This document shows, in pieces, positions 1 to 7,541 of a stretch of 17,022 nt of DNA. A program made the translations under genes and the position numbers. Origin of the DNA: JAFMDF01 sp964644655 (GTDB lineage Bacteria > Bacteroidota > Bacteroidia > Chitinophagales > Saprospiraceae). The stretch covers positions 1-17,022 of the forward strand of contig CAZXYA010000153.1 of NCBI GenBank assembly GCA_964644655.1, written 5' to 3'. The notes under the pieces were generated by a model. That model saw only the letters and a list, made by a program, of their open reading frames with translations. It had not been told where the DNA came from and did no database searches. Numbering within the stretch: the stretch's first letter is position 1; the number at the start of each line of letters is the position of its first letter.

Positions 1-2
1 GG

Positions 3-44
3 TTTTAATTTTAATTGTCATTTTAATTTTAATTTTAATTTTAA
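3..44. repeat. TTTTAA hexamer tandem repeat
   Basis: Two TTTTAA units (3-14), a six-base interruption TTGTCA that keeps the phase (15-20), then four more TTTTAA units (21-44). The array may continue left of the window. It ends 50 bases before the start codon of the CHAT gene, so it could lie in that gene's promoter region, where a change in unit number would alter spacing. No TAnnTTTG promoter box is visible between the array and the gene. Confidence 0.8.
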
Positions 45-94
45 TTTATTCCTGTGGAAGCTACACCTTCATCACCTCTATAAAAAATCAATAA

Positions 95-3000
95 ATGACT
101 AAATTATTATCAGAAAACGCACACCTAAAATTCCTTTTTTTTCTTTTCCTAAATTCCTCTTTTTTAATTGGGCAAATAGATACAGCGCTCTATCATGCAG
201 TTATTGATAGTGACTTGGTCAAAGTGGAGCAATTGCTACAAGAAGGAAAAAATGTTCATGCCGTCGATACCAATGGTGCTTCTTTATTAATGTGGGCAAC
301 TGCAAAAGCAGATTTACCAATGGTCCAATATTTAATAAAACAAGGCGTATCTAGTGAAACGATGGGATTCATTCCAAATGGAAGAGATCGTCCTTATGGT
401 AGTTTAATGGGTATTGCTGCAGGAAAAGGGAAACTGGCATTCGTAAAGTACTTTGTAGAAGAACTTAATTTTGCGGTAGACGAACGAGAATATCATCCCC
501 AAACGAAGCTAAAAAAAGATGGCTATACACCTTTAGAAAGAGCAGCAGATTATTTGCACACAACAATAGTCGATTACTTATTGACCAAGGGCGCAGATCC
601 CAAAAAATCTTGTGAACGACTTGGTGCCTATTATTTATATTTTAATGAATATTTAAAAGCAGAAAAATTACTTGTTTGCGGTATAGAACAGAAAAAGCAA
701 GCCTATCAGTTAGCCCCCTCTGGCGTAGCTGCTTTCTACTATGGTATAGGTATGCATAATTTAGCTGGACTCTATCGAAAAATGGGGAGTTATGACAAAG
801 CATTACCGCTTTATCTAACTATTTTAGAGGTGTGGGGCGGTTCTTATGGTAAGGAACATGAAAACACAATGATTACCTCTGATCGCCTAGCTATTTTGTA
901 CGAAGAAATGGGGGATTATGACAAAGCCCTACCGCTTTTTGAAAGATCAGTCGCCCTTTTTGAAAAAAAATTAGGCAAAAGTAGAGAATATGCGATTGGT
1001 TTAAATAGTCTTTCCACCTTCCATTTAAGAACAGACAATTATGAAAAAGCAGCTATGGGTTTTGAAGAAGCGCTTTCTATTCTTGATACGCTCAAAGGAC
1101 AGGCGGTCAATTATCATCGAGTTCAAAAAAATTTAGCGGATACCTATATTGAATTACAAAAATTTGATGCTGCCTACCCTTTGTACAAAACCGCAAAAGC
1201 ATTTTTTCGAGATAATTATGGTACAGATAACATAAATTATATTGATTGTCTAGAAGGCATTATCAAATATCAAGTGGCAACCAATAATTACGATGAAGGA
1301 ATAATATTACAAGAAGCCATACTTAATGAAAAAATAACCATTTTAGGAGAAAAGCACCCCAACATCAGAAATAGTCAATTACGATTAGCCATCTTAAAAG
1401 AACAAAGTGGCGATTTGCTGGCGAGTAAGGCACTATATGAACAAATTATAGAAAGTGCGAATGGTCAGGTTCGTCAGCAATTCACTCATTTTAGTGAACA
1501 AGAACAAACTTTATTGCTAAATACTTTATCCAAAGCTTATAACAATTTCCAAAGTTTTAACTATCGACATCGAAATTTATCAGCAACTGCTTTTGAGAAA
1601 GAAATGCTAGTAAAAGGTTTATTACTGAATAATAAGGAACAATTACTAAGCAATTTAATGACTAATACCGATGAAAAAACGCAATCACAATATAAAGAAT
1701 GGCAACAACTCAATAGATTTTTAGCCAGCCAATTAAGCTTACCTAAAAAAAATCAATCTCCTAATTTAGATAGTTTATTAACCTTAGCCAATCAACTGGA
1801 AAGTGAATTAGCCCGTAGTTCTGTTAATTTCAAGCATGAACGTGCTATTAATAAGTTTACGACCATTCAACAAAAGCTCAAAGCTAAAGAAGCAGTTATT
1901 GAGTTTAACAATTTTCAATATATTGTCAATGGTCAACCAACCGATAGTGTCTTTTATGCAGCCTTAGTTTTAAAACCGAATGATAGCCTTCCAGTATTCG
2001 TTCCATTATTTGAAGAAAAGCAACTTATCACTTTATTAAAGGCAAAGAAGAAAAACAATACACCTGATGATTTATACAGCATGATTCAACAACCAATCGC
2101 TGCCAATAGATCAAGGGGAGCAGCTCAATCTGCTACTTCCAGAGGAGCCAATAGTTTATATAGCCCTACATCCACTATGGGACTAACCCCTAAGGTCAAG
2201 ACCAAAAATCAGCCTACCCTTCATCAATTAATCTGGCAACCCTTAGACAGCATTCTAGCAGATATAGCAACGGTGTATTATGCTCCGTCGGGTCTATTAC
2301 ACCGAATTAATCTAGCAGCAATTCCTGCTACCAAGGAAAAAATGATGATGGATCAATTCGAGTTAGTACAATTATCCAGTACTCGTCAACTCATGAGCAA
2401 CCAGCAAGCAGAACGAATGGTTAATACGGCTGCTTTATTCGGTGGTGTCTCTTTTGATGTGGCTGCCAGCCAACCACCATCCGCAAGCGATAGTACGGCT
2501 AACAAAGGTAGTTGGAATCCGCTGACCTATACAATAGATGAAGTCACGGGAATCAATGAGCTATTATCTACTACTAATTTTACTACTCAATTATTTACTG
2601 GATCGACCGCTACCGAAGCTGCTTTCAAAGCTTTAGGCAGTAATAATACCCCATCCCCGAACATCTTACATATAGCCACACATGGTTATTTTTTTGCTGA
2701 TAATCCGCTCAATGAAAAACAAGACAGTAGTCAGATGACCGCTTTTGAGTTGAATAAAAACCCTATGTTCCGTTCAGGGTTAATCCTTTCGGGAGGAAAT
2801 TATGCTTGGCAAGGAAATATAGTGCCCATTGGTCAAGAAGACGGTATTTTAACCGCTTATGAAATTAGTCAACTAAATCTCAGGAATACAGCATTAGTTG
2901 TATTGTCCGCATGTGAAACAGGATTAGGAGACATTAATAATAGTGAAGGCGTTTATGGTTTGCAAAGAGCGTTTAAAATGGCGGGCGTCAAAAATATTAT

Positions 3001-3175
3001 CATGAGTCTCTGGCAAGTACCCGATCGCCAGACTGCCCTATTAATGAATCGGTTTTATAAAAATTGGGTACAAGAAAAATTGCCTTTAAGAAAAGCTTTT
3101 ACCAAAGCACAGGCAGAAATGCAGGTGATGGGCTTGGATCCTTTTTATTGGGCTGGGTTTGTTTTGGTGGAATAA
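95..3175 (+). CDS. Secreted ankyrin-TPR-CHAT domain protein (caspase-like peptidase fold)
   Basis: The 1026-residue product starts with a hydrophobic signal-like segment (about residues 11-26, ending near SFLIGQ), so it is probably exported. Residues about 28-170 are ankyrin-like helical repeats (for example GYTPLERAADYL and LLTKGADP). Residues about 180-460 are TPR repeats with the recurring YDKALPL pattern. A helical stretch and a low-complexity Ser/Arg/Ala/Gly linker (about 664-705) lead to a C-terminal CHAT domain (about 705-1026). The CHAT domain has the caspase-like His in HIATHGYF (His863) and Cys in VLSACETG (Cys940), followed by the family motif SLWQVPD, so both catalytic residues are present. 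TPR-CHAT proteins are numerous in Bacteroidota, but their substrates are mostly unknown. The ankyrin block in front is less usual. The gene stands alone, with the next plus-strand gene 366 bases away behind a terminator. The domain call is firm; proteolytic activity is inferred. Confidence 0.9.
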   Translation: MTKLLSENAHLKFLFFLFLNSSFLIGQIDTALYHAVIDSDLVKVEQLLQEGKNVHAVDTNGASLLMWATAKADLPMVQYLIKQGVSSETMGFIPNGRDRPYGSLMGIAAGKGKLAFVKYFVEELNFAVDEREYHPQTKLKKDGYTPLERAADYLHTTIVDYLLTKGADPKKSCERLGAYYLYFNEYLKAEKLLVCGIEQKKQAYQLAPSGVAAFYYGIGMHNLAGLYRKMGSYDKALPLYLTILEVWGGSYGKEHENTMITSDRLAILYEEMGDYDKALPLFERSVALFEKKLGKSREYAIGLNSLSTFHLRTDNYEKAAMGFEEALSILDTLKGQAVNYHRVQKNLADTYIELQKFDAAYPLYKTAKAFFRDNYGTDNINYIDCLEGIIKYQVATNNYDEGIILQEAILNEKITILGEKHPNIRNSQLRLAILKEQSGDLLASKALYEQIIESANGQVRQQFTHFSEQEQTLLLNTLSKAYNNFQSFNYRHRNLSATAFEKEMLVKGLLLNNKEQLLSNLMTNTDEKTQSQYKEWQQLNRFLASQLSLPKKNQSPNLDSLLTLANQLESELARSSVNFKHERAINKFTTIQQKLKAKEAVIEFNNFQYIVNGQPTDSVFYAALVLKPNDSLPVFVPLFEEKQLITLLKAKKKNNTPDDLYSMIQQPIAANRSRGAAQSATSRGANSLYSPTSTMGLTPKVKTKNQPTLHQLIWQPLDSILADIATVYYAPSGLLHRINLAAIPATKEKMMMDQFELVQLSSTRQLMSNQQAERMVNTAALFGGVSFDVAASQPPSASDSTANKGSWNPLTYTIDEVTGINELLSTTNFTTQLFTGSTATEAAFKALGSNNTPSPNILHIATHGYFFADNPLNEKQDSSQMTAFELNKNPMFRSGLILSGGNYAWQGNIVPIGQEDGILTAYEISQLNLRNTALVVLSACETGLGDINNSEGVYGLQRAFKMAGVKNIIMSLWQVPDRQTALLMNRFYKNWVQEKLPLRKAFTKAQAEMQVMGLDPFYWAGFVLVE

Positions 3176-3222
3176 AATAAAAATGGAACTACGGTAAAAG
3201 TGTGGGTAGCTATATATACATG

Positions 3223-3290
3223 ACAACTCAGGAGAGTTGTGTTACCTTCTATCCTAGTGATGCCTAAGTAACACGACGCTCCTAAGTCGT
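3223..3290. repeat. 68-base nested palindrome, REP/MITE-like
   Basis: The arms 3223-3245 and 3268-3290 are inverted copies, matching at 19 of 23 positions. Three of the four differences are transitions. Each arm contains a smaller palindrome: ACAACTC-AGGA-GAGTTGT (3223-3240), and ACGAC...GTCGT (3273-3290) on the right. The innermost part of the arms is a perfect GTGTTAC/GTAACAC pair. The centre (3246-3267) repeats the CCTA word found in the right arm. It could fold as one long hairpin or as two small ones. It lies 47 bases after the CHAT gene stop codon and encodes nothing visible. It could be an extragenic palindromic repeat or a miniature transposable element; no flanking duplication was identified. 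Confidence 0.65.
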
Positions 3291-3374
3291 ACCCTATTTG
3301 ATTAACTCATATCCAAAACAATTCAACTTCCCACTTTCATCCAAACCAGTAACTCAACAAAATAAACCTTTCTT

Positions 3375-3417
3375 AAAATGGAGGATACCCAAAATAGGTG
3401 TCCTCCATTTTTTTTTT
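3375..3417 (+). terminator. Rho-independent terminator
   Basis: A 15-pair stem (3375-3389 with 3397-3411; one T-G wobble at 3386/3400) closes a 7-base loop. The core is ATGGAGGA/TCCTCCAT and it runs into an uninterrupted T tract. It lies 200 bases after the CHAT gene and would end its transcript, isolating it from the lipoprotein gene downstream. The flanking A and T runs mean it may also work on the other strand. The rest of 3176-3541 shows no gene. Confidence 0.85.
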
Positions 3418-3541
3418 GAAAAAAAGTAAAAAAGTATGTCACCTTTTATTAGCGATGCACCACTTATAAGCGAACAATCATTTAATCGGCTTAAAAAAAT
3501 AAAAAAAGAGCCATTCACTTAAACCTATAAAATTTTACATT

Positions 3542-4786
3542 ATGAGAAATTCAAAAATTGTTTTCGCTTTAGTTATCGCTACTATTTTTATGTTGACAAG
3601 TTGTCAAAAAGACGCAATTGAAGATCTAGATACAACAATGACTTCAACAACTCCATCTAATGCGCCACATACAGAGGAGTCCGTTTTTAAGGGAGAAGTC
3701 ATCGCCTACCCAAAGGCATTACCTGCAAAAGATTTAGATATTAGTTTAGAAGTAAGCCCTTTAGAAGGAGTGGCACAAAGTAGAAATAGTACGATATACC
3801 TCACTTTAGGAGATGATCCTGTAAAAATTGATATTGACTGCGGACAAACGATTAGAAGTTCTACCAAAGGAAATGATAATTTATTCAGAAATAGTACTTA
3901 TAATCAATTGGGGGTTAATGCAAACCTTAATGGAGGGGATCAAATTTATAACTTCTTTGTTGCACAAACAGATATAGTCACTATTGACCTTACAGATACT
4001 AGAGAAAACTTAGCTATGTTTTTGTATAAAGGCGATTATGATTTACAAAGAGGACGCGTTTCCTTAAGATATATCAGAGATTATACAACCTCAACTTCTC
4101 GATGGGGGGACCATTTAGGTCCGATTCAATTAACTGCAGGTAATTATATCTTAGTAGTGGATAGCGCACCAAATAGAGAAAGTGATTATACCTTAACAAT
4201 AGATTGTCTGAATACGACTGACCCTTGTGATGATATGGAAGACTACTACCTTGGTGATATTTCTCCTCAATCTAGTAAATGGGAAAAATGGTCTAATAAC
4301 TCAAGTGATGGAGAAGTTAGAGGGAATGGTGCAGGACAATACTTAATGGTTAAACGGAATACTAATGGCAGCCAACCAGATTTATTATACAAAACTGGTC
4401 GAAAAAATAGCGATAGCTATACTTTAAGCATGGATATGTGGATTTTTAGAGGAAAAGGTGGATATTTTAATATCCAAAAACAATTGAAGCATGAATGGGG
4501 TGGGCAAGTATATTTTTATGGAAATGGAACAGGCGAAGTTAAAATAAATGGTCGATCAATTGGCTTTAACTACCCGCAAGATACTTGGGCTAAGGTAGAA
4601 ATTGACTTTGACTTCGATTATAATACCACCCGATTACACATTAATAACCAGAGAAAAGCAACTTGGTCTATTAGAGAACATTCACAAGGATCAAATGGAT
4701 CTTACCAAATAGAAGCGGTTAATTTTTATGCTAATGCTAGTAATAGCGAAATGTTTATAGATAATGTATGCTTTGAGAAAAACTAA
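3542..4786 (+). CDS. Lipoprotein with PPC-like and jelly-roll-like domains
   Basis: The 414-residue product begins with a lipoprotein signal peptide ending in LTSC, with Cys21 as the lipidated residue. The residues that follow (Q-K-D, then E-D) resemble the Lys/acidic export signal that sends Bacteroidota lipoproteins to the outer face of the outer membrane (inference). A Thr/Ser/Pro-rich linker leads to a domain at about residues 97-222 with the pattern of pre-peptidase C-terminal (PPC) domains (DQIYNFFVAQ, LTAGNYILVVDS, YTLTIDC). A second domain at about 229-414 starts DPCDDMEDY and ends FIDNVCFEKN, which suits a concanavalin-like beta sandwich common in secreted Bacteroidota proteins. Cys229 and Cys410 could form a disulfide. 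No catalytic motif is visible, so a binding or adhesive role is the best guess. The gene is a single unit between two terminators. Confidence 0.75.
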   Translation: MRNSKIVFALVIATIFMLTSCQKDAIEDLDTTMTSTTPSNAPHTEESVFKGEVIAYPKALPAKDLDISLEVSPLEGVAQSRNSTIYLTLGDDPVKIDIDCGQTIRSSTKGNDNLFRNSTYNQLGVNANLNGGDQIYNFFVAQTDIVTIDLTDTRENLAMFLYKGDYDLQRGRVSLRYIRDYTTSTSRWGDHLGPIQLTAGNYILVVDSAPNRESDYTLTIDCLNTTDPCDDMEDYYLGDISPQSSKWEKWSNNSSDGEVRGNGAGQYLMVKRNTNGSQPDLLYKTGRKNSDSYTLSMDMWIFRGKGGYFNIQKQLKHEWGGQVYFYGNGTGEVKINGRSIGFNYPQDTWAKVEIDFDFDYNTTRLHINNQRKATWSIREHSQGSNGSYQIEAVNFYANASNSEMFIDNVCFEKN

Positions 4787-4825
4787 ATAACTCCATCAAT
4801 TTTTCAACCCTAAAAAACAGGAGAG

Positions 4826-4856
4826 AAGGCTGCTCACAAAGTGAGTGGCCTTTTTT
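4826..4856 (+). terminator. Rho-independent terminator of the lipoprotein gene
   Basis: A 12-pair stem (AAGGC.. 4826-4837 with 4841-4852; two adjacent T-G/G-T wobbles) closes a 3-base AAA loop and is followed by a T tract to 4856. It begins 40 bases after the lipoprotein stop codon. Confidence 0.85.
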
Positions 4857-4912
4857 GCATAAGGAAAAGGAAAAAATAACCAACGCAAATAATAAATACA
4901 CGACCTAAGGAA

Positions 4913-4961
4913 AATCCGTTTGAATCCTTCTAATCCGTTCGATCTGTTTTGAATCCTCCTA
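4913..4961. repeat. AATCC-word degenerate tandem repeat (period 9-10)
   Basis: Five successive words can be read: AATCCGTTTG, AATCCTTCT, AATCCGTTCG, ATCTGTTTTG and AATCCTCCTA. The same words appear at 8975-9074 and 11714-11797. The array lies in the gap between two convergent units, the lipoprotein gene and xseB. Just to its right is a perfect 10-base palindrome CGATGCATCG (4985-4994) followed by seven T residues, a weak terminator-like structure facing xseBA. Confidence 0.6.
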
Positions 4962-5035
4962 GCTCGTCTGCGTAGAGCCTGCTCCGATGCATCGAAGTTT
5001 TTTTACGAACCCTCTTAACGCTAATTAAAAACGAC

Positions 5036-5230
5036 TCAAGACTCCTCAAACAAATTATCCATTTCTTTCTCCGTAGTCCGTAATTTTTCCTGACAAAATT
5101 GGACTAACTCAGCAGCTCGTTTAACTTGTTCGGACAACTCATCAATACCAATAGCATTCGCTTCTAATTGAGCAACAATGGTTTGCAATTCTTCCATTGC
5201 CGATTTATAAGACAGTACTTTTTTACTCAT
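5036..5230 (-). CDS. xseB: Exodeoxyribonuclease VII small subunit
   Basis: The 64-residue product has the XseB pattern: an N-terminal SYKSAMEELQTIV segment, a helical hairpin with the family-typical ELSEQVKRA, and an acidic tail. It is in the normal length range of 60-80 residues. Several XseB copies bind the large subunit, and the complex degrades single-stranded DNA from both ends in the cytoplasm, in repair and recombination. Its start codon lies inside the end of xseA (8-base overlap), so the two are translationally coupled in an xseA-xseB operon. No clear terminator follows on this strand. Confidence 0.93.
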   Translation of the reverse strand: MSKKVLSYKSAMEELQTIVAQLEANAIGIDELSEQVKRAAELVQFCQEKLRTTEKEMDNLFEES

Positions 5231-6455
5231 TTACGGTGCTTTTGATTTGGTCATTTAATAATTGGGTCGTCAATATCATTCCTTTTTTTACTTGGCTCTT
5301 TTTAGTGACCACTTTTCCCTTAGCTGTGGTGATACTAAATCCTCTTTTTAAAGCAGTCTCAGGCGCTAATAATTGGGTTATTTTAGCCAATTGGGTTAAA
5401 TCATTTTTGGCTAAAGCTAGACTATTTTTAGTCGCTAAGGGTAGTCTTTGGGCTAACTGATTTAAGGAGACTTTAGCTTCTTTGAGTTGGGTATTTCCTT
5501 GAAATTGAATCATCTTTTGCGCATACATTAGTTGATTTCTCTCGGCTTGAATTTGATAAGTAGCAGCATTAAAAATATAGTTTTTATATTCTAAAATAGT
5601 TGACTCAAAATGCAGCAAGCGATTGATTAAAAAATCGGCTACGGCAGTTGGTGTTTTTAGAGAAGTATGCGCTACTCTATCTAAAATTGTTTCATCTATT
5701 TCATGTCCAATTCCCACTAAGACGGGTAAGGGAAAATTGGCAACTGCTCTTCCCAATGCTAAATTATCAAATCCTGCCAAATCTAATTTAGATCCGCCGC
5801 CTCGAATCATAATCACCACATCATAATTGTCTTTTAGAAAGGCAATTTTTTTTAATTGTCGCAATACCTCTTTTTCCACATTTGCTCCTTGCATAGCTGC
5901 GGGAAATAATTGGTTGCTAAATTGATAGCCATAACTATTGGTGGCAATTTGATTGAGGTAATCTTGTAGGCCCGCAGCCGTTTCAGAAGAAATAATGGCA
6001 ATGCGTTGAACAACGGTCGGTAAGGGAATTTGGCTATTGACTTCCAGTAAATTTTCTTGGCGTAAGGTTTCTAGGATTTGCTGTCGTTTGAGTTCCATTT
6101 GCCCCATCGTGTAACTAGGGTCAATGTCTTCAATCAATAATTTTAAACCATAGCGTTCATCGTACTCAATTTTTACTTGCAGCAATACCGCTACCCCATT
6201 TTGTAGTAATTCTCTTAATAGTTTTTTATGTTGGCGCCTTAATTGCCGATGCTTGCTCGCCCATAAAACCGCAGCAGATTGGGCAATAATATGCGCTCCT
6301 TCCGCTGATTTTTCAATTAAATTCAAATAATGATGTCCTCGACTCGCATTAATTTGCGCTATCTCACAGCGAATCCAGACGGCATCCTGAAAATTCAGCG
6401 CAAAAACCTGACGAATGTATTCGTTTAATTCAAATAAAGAATAGGATGATTGCAT
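5223..6455 (-). CDS. xseA: Exodeoxyribonuclease VII large subunit
   Basis: The 410-residue product is the catalytic subunit of exonuclease VII. Residues about 1-110 form the OB-fold that binds single-stranded DNA (WIRCEIAQINASRGHHYLNL). The exonuclease core follows, with the family motifs IRGGGS (217-222) and GIGHEIDETILD (248-259). The residues known to be essential in E. coli XseA (Asp155, Arg205, His238, Asp241) appear to correspond to Asp165, Arg218, His251 and Asp254 here. The protein is about 45 residues shorter than the E. coli enzyme; the shortening appears to be mainly in the C-terminal coiled coil. The start at 6455 is supported by the typical N-terminal SYSLFELNEYIRQVF. It is the first gene of the operon with xseB. 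Confidence 0.95.
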   Translation of the reverse strand: MQSSYSLFELNEYIRQVFALNFQDAVWIRCEIAQINASRGHHYLNLIEKSAEGAHIIAQSAAVLWASKHRQLRRQHKKLLRELLQNGVAVLLQVKIEYDERYGLKLLIEDIDPSYTMGQMELKRQQILETLRQENLLEVNSQIPLPTVVQRIAIISSETAAGLQDYLNQIATNSYGYQFSNQLFPAAMQGANVEKEVLRQLKKIAFLKDNYDVVIMIRGGGSKLDLAGFDNLALGRAVANFPLPVLVGIGHEIDETILDRVAHTSLKTPTAVADFLINRLLHFESTILEYKNYIFNAATYQIQAERNQLMYAQKMIQFQGNTQLKEAKVSLNQLAQRLPLATKNSLALAKNDLTQLAKITQLLAPETALKRGFSITTAKGKVVTKKSQVKKGMILTTQLLNDQIKSTVNE

Positions 6456-6481
6456 AAATAAAAGTGTAGTTTATACAATCG

Positions 6482-6489
6482 TAAAGGTA
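6482..6489 (-). promoter_or_regulatory. Possible -7 box of the xseAB promoter
   Basis: On the minus strand this reads TACCTTTA, one base off the Bacteroidota -7 consensus TAnnTTTG. It lies 26 bases before the xseA start codon. No TTTG is visible at the expected distance upstream; that position is taken by the inverted CAACTAG repeat, so this is a weak call. Confidence 0.35.
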
Positions 6490-6499
6490 GGGAAAATTT

Positions 6500-6550
6500 G
6501 TTAGTTGCTAGTTATCCTAAAACAACTAGCAACTAGCAACCAGCAACTAG
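6500..6550. repeat. CAACYAG heptamer array with inverted copy
   Basis: Four exact-phase 7-base units, CAACTAG, CAACTAG, CAACCAG and CAACTAG, occupy 6523-6550. An inverted stretch of the same words lies at 6500-6513 and pairs with 6524-6537 at 13 of 14 positions around a 10-base loop. The stop codon of the OmpA-family gene (6547-6549) is inside the last unit. The hairpin could act on transcripts running from that gene into xseA. The same heptamer recurs at 10982-11016. Confidence 0.85.
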
Positions 6551-7263
6551 TCCACCTTCAACACATCAGGTACATTAATCGGCTGAACCACATTAGAAAG
6601 AATCGTTCCATTGTTTTCCATAACCGTTACCACCACTCTACGGTTGTATTGTCTACCAGAAGGGCTGTCTTGCCCATTTATATCATTTTTGGCGATTGGA
6701 GAAGTTTCTCCAAACTCGCTGGTAGTTATTCTATCTGCACTAATTCCTCTTGAAATCAAATAATTTTTAGCGGAACTAGATCGTCGCTGAGAAAGAGCGG
6801 TATTATAGGCTAAAGAACCTCGTGCATCTGTGTGGGCACTTAGGTCAACTTTATAATCTGAATTATCCTGCATTAAAGTTGCTAAATCATCTAAATCATT
6901 TCTCGATTTTACCCTTAAATTAGAACGGTCAAAATCAAAGAAAATGTTTTCTACATAAAGCGGAGCGCTACAAGAGGCAGAGCAGGTGGCTCGTTCTGCT
7001 TTTAAATCTATTACCTTGGCATATTTATAACCTTTGGCTAACATTTCTTTTTTTGCTGCTTCTGCTTCGGTTGCATCCGTAAAGTCTCCTAAATAATAAC
7101 GGTACAAATCGTTGATATCAACCGCTAGTTTTACATCATCTACTTCATAAAAATAATCTAAGGGGACACTTTTCTCAAAAACCGAAATTTCTACTCGGTA
7201 ATTATTTGCAAAAATAGATTGGTAGGTAAAAAATAAAATAGTGCAAAGTAATAAATTTTTCAT
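6547..7263 (-). CDS. OmpA-family peptidoglycan-binding protein with SPOR-like N-terminus
   Basis: The 238-residue product has a signal peptide (cleavage near residue 19, SIFA-NN). Residues about 20-86 resemble the SPOR/sporulation-repeat region seen in many Bacteroidota proteins (YRVEISVF, YLGDFTDATEAEAAKKEM, GYKYAKVI). Residues about 103-215 form the OmpA C-terminal domain, with FFDFDRSNL and the peptidoglycan-binding residues Asp146 (HTDARGS) and Arg161 (LSQRR) at the usual 15-residue spacing. It has no beta-barrel, so it is probably a periplasmic envelope-anchoring protein. It reads toward xseA with 91 bases between. The 278-base gap upstream (7264-7541) is very AT-rich, and no clear promoter box was found in it. 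The stop codon lies in a heptamer repeat. Confidence 0.88.
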   Translation of the reverse strand: MKNLLLCTILFFTYQSIFANNYRVEISVFEKSVPLDYFYEVDDVKLAVDINDLYRYYLGDFTDATEAEAAKKEMLAKGYKYAKVIDLKAERATCSASCSAPLYVENIFFDFDRSNLRVKSRNDLDDLATLMQDNSDYKVDLSAHTDARGSLAYNTALSQRRSSSAKNYLISRGISADRITTSEFGETSPIAKNDINGQDSPSGRQYNRRVVVTVMENNGTILSNVVQPINVPDVLKVD

Positions 7264-7541
7264 GCTCGGACTGGTTATTTATACGGCTCATTAGGAAATA
7301 AAAAATTTATAATTTATTGACTTTTAGTAAAAAATACTTGTTTTTAATTTTTAACTAAAATATAATTTTTATACATTTTTATTTATTATTATTTGTAATA
7401 ACAATAAAAACAATAACTTAAATAGTTATGAAATTATTTATATAACAATGAGCTTGGAGTTAATGAATATACAGATAAATATATTATTTAAATCCATTAA
7501 TCGAAAGTCTTTGCAGTTCTTTTTTTAATACTTCTACTTTT

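Noticed and set aside
95..3175. CHAT protein as effector of a type III-E CRISPR or caspase-type defence system
   Set aside because: It has a signal peptide, and no gRAMP, CRISPR, sensor or toxin partner lies nearby.
3176..3541. Small RNA or tRNA gene in the gap after the CHAT gene
   Set aside because: The palindrome and terminator are explained as repeat and transcript end. No tRNA-like cloverleaf or promoter was found.
4985..5004. Terminator formed by CGATGCATCG and T7
   Set aside because: The stem is short with a mismatch, and the plus-strand gene upstream already has a strong terminator. It is mentioned only as part of the repeat region.
5197..5460. Hydrophobic open frame on the plus strand opposite xseA
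   Set aside because: It lies almost wholly inside the well-supported xseA and xseB genes on the other strand and resembles no family.
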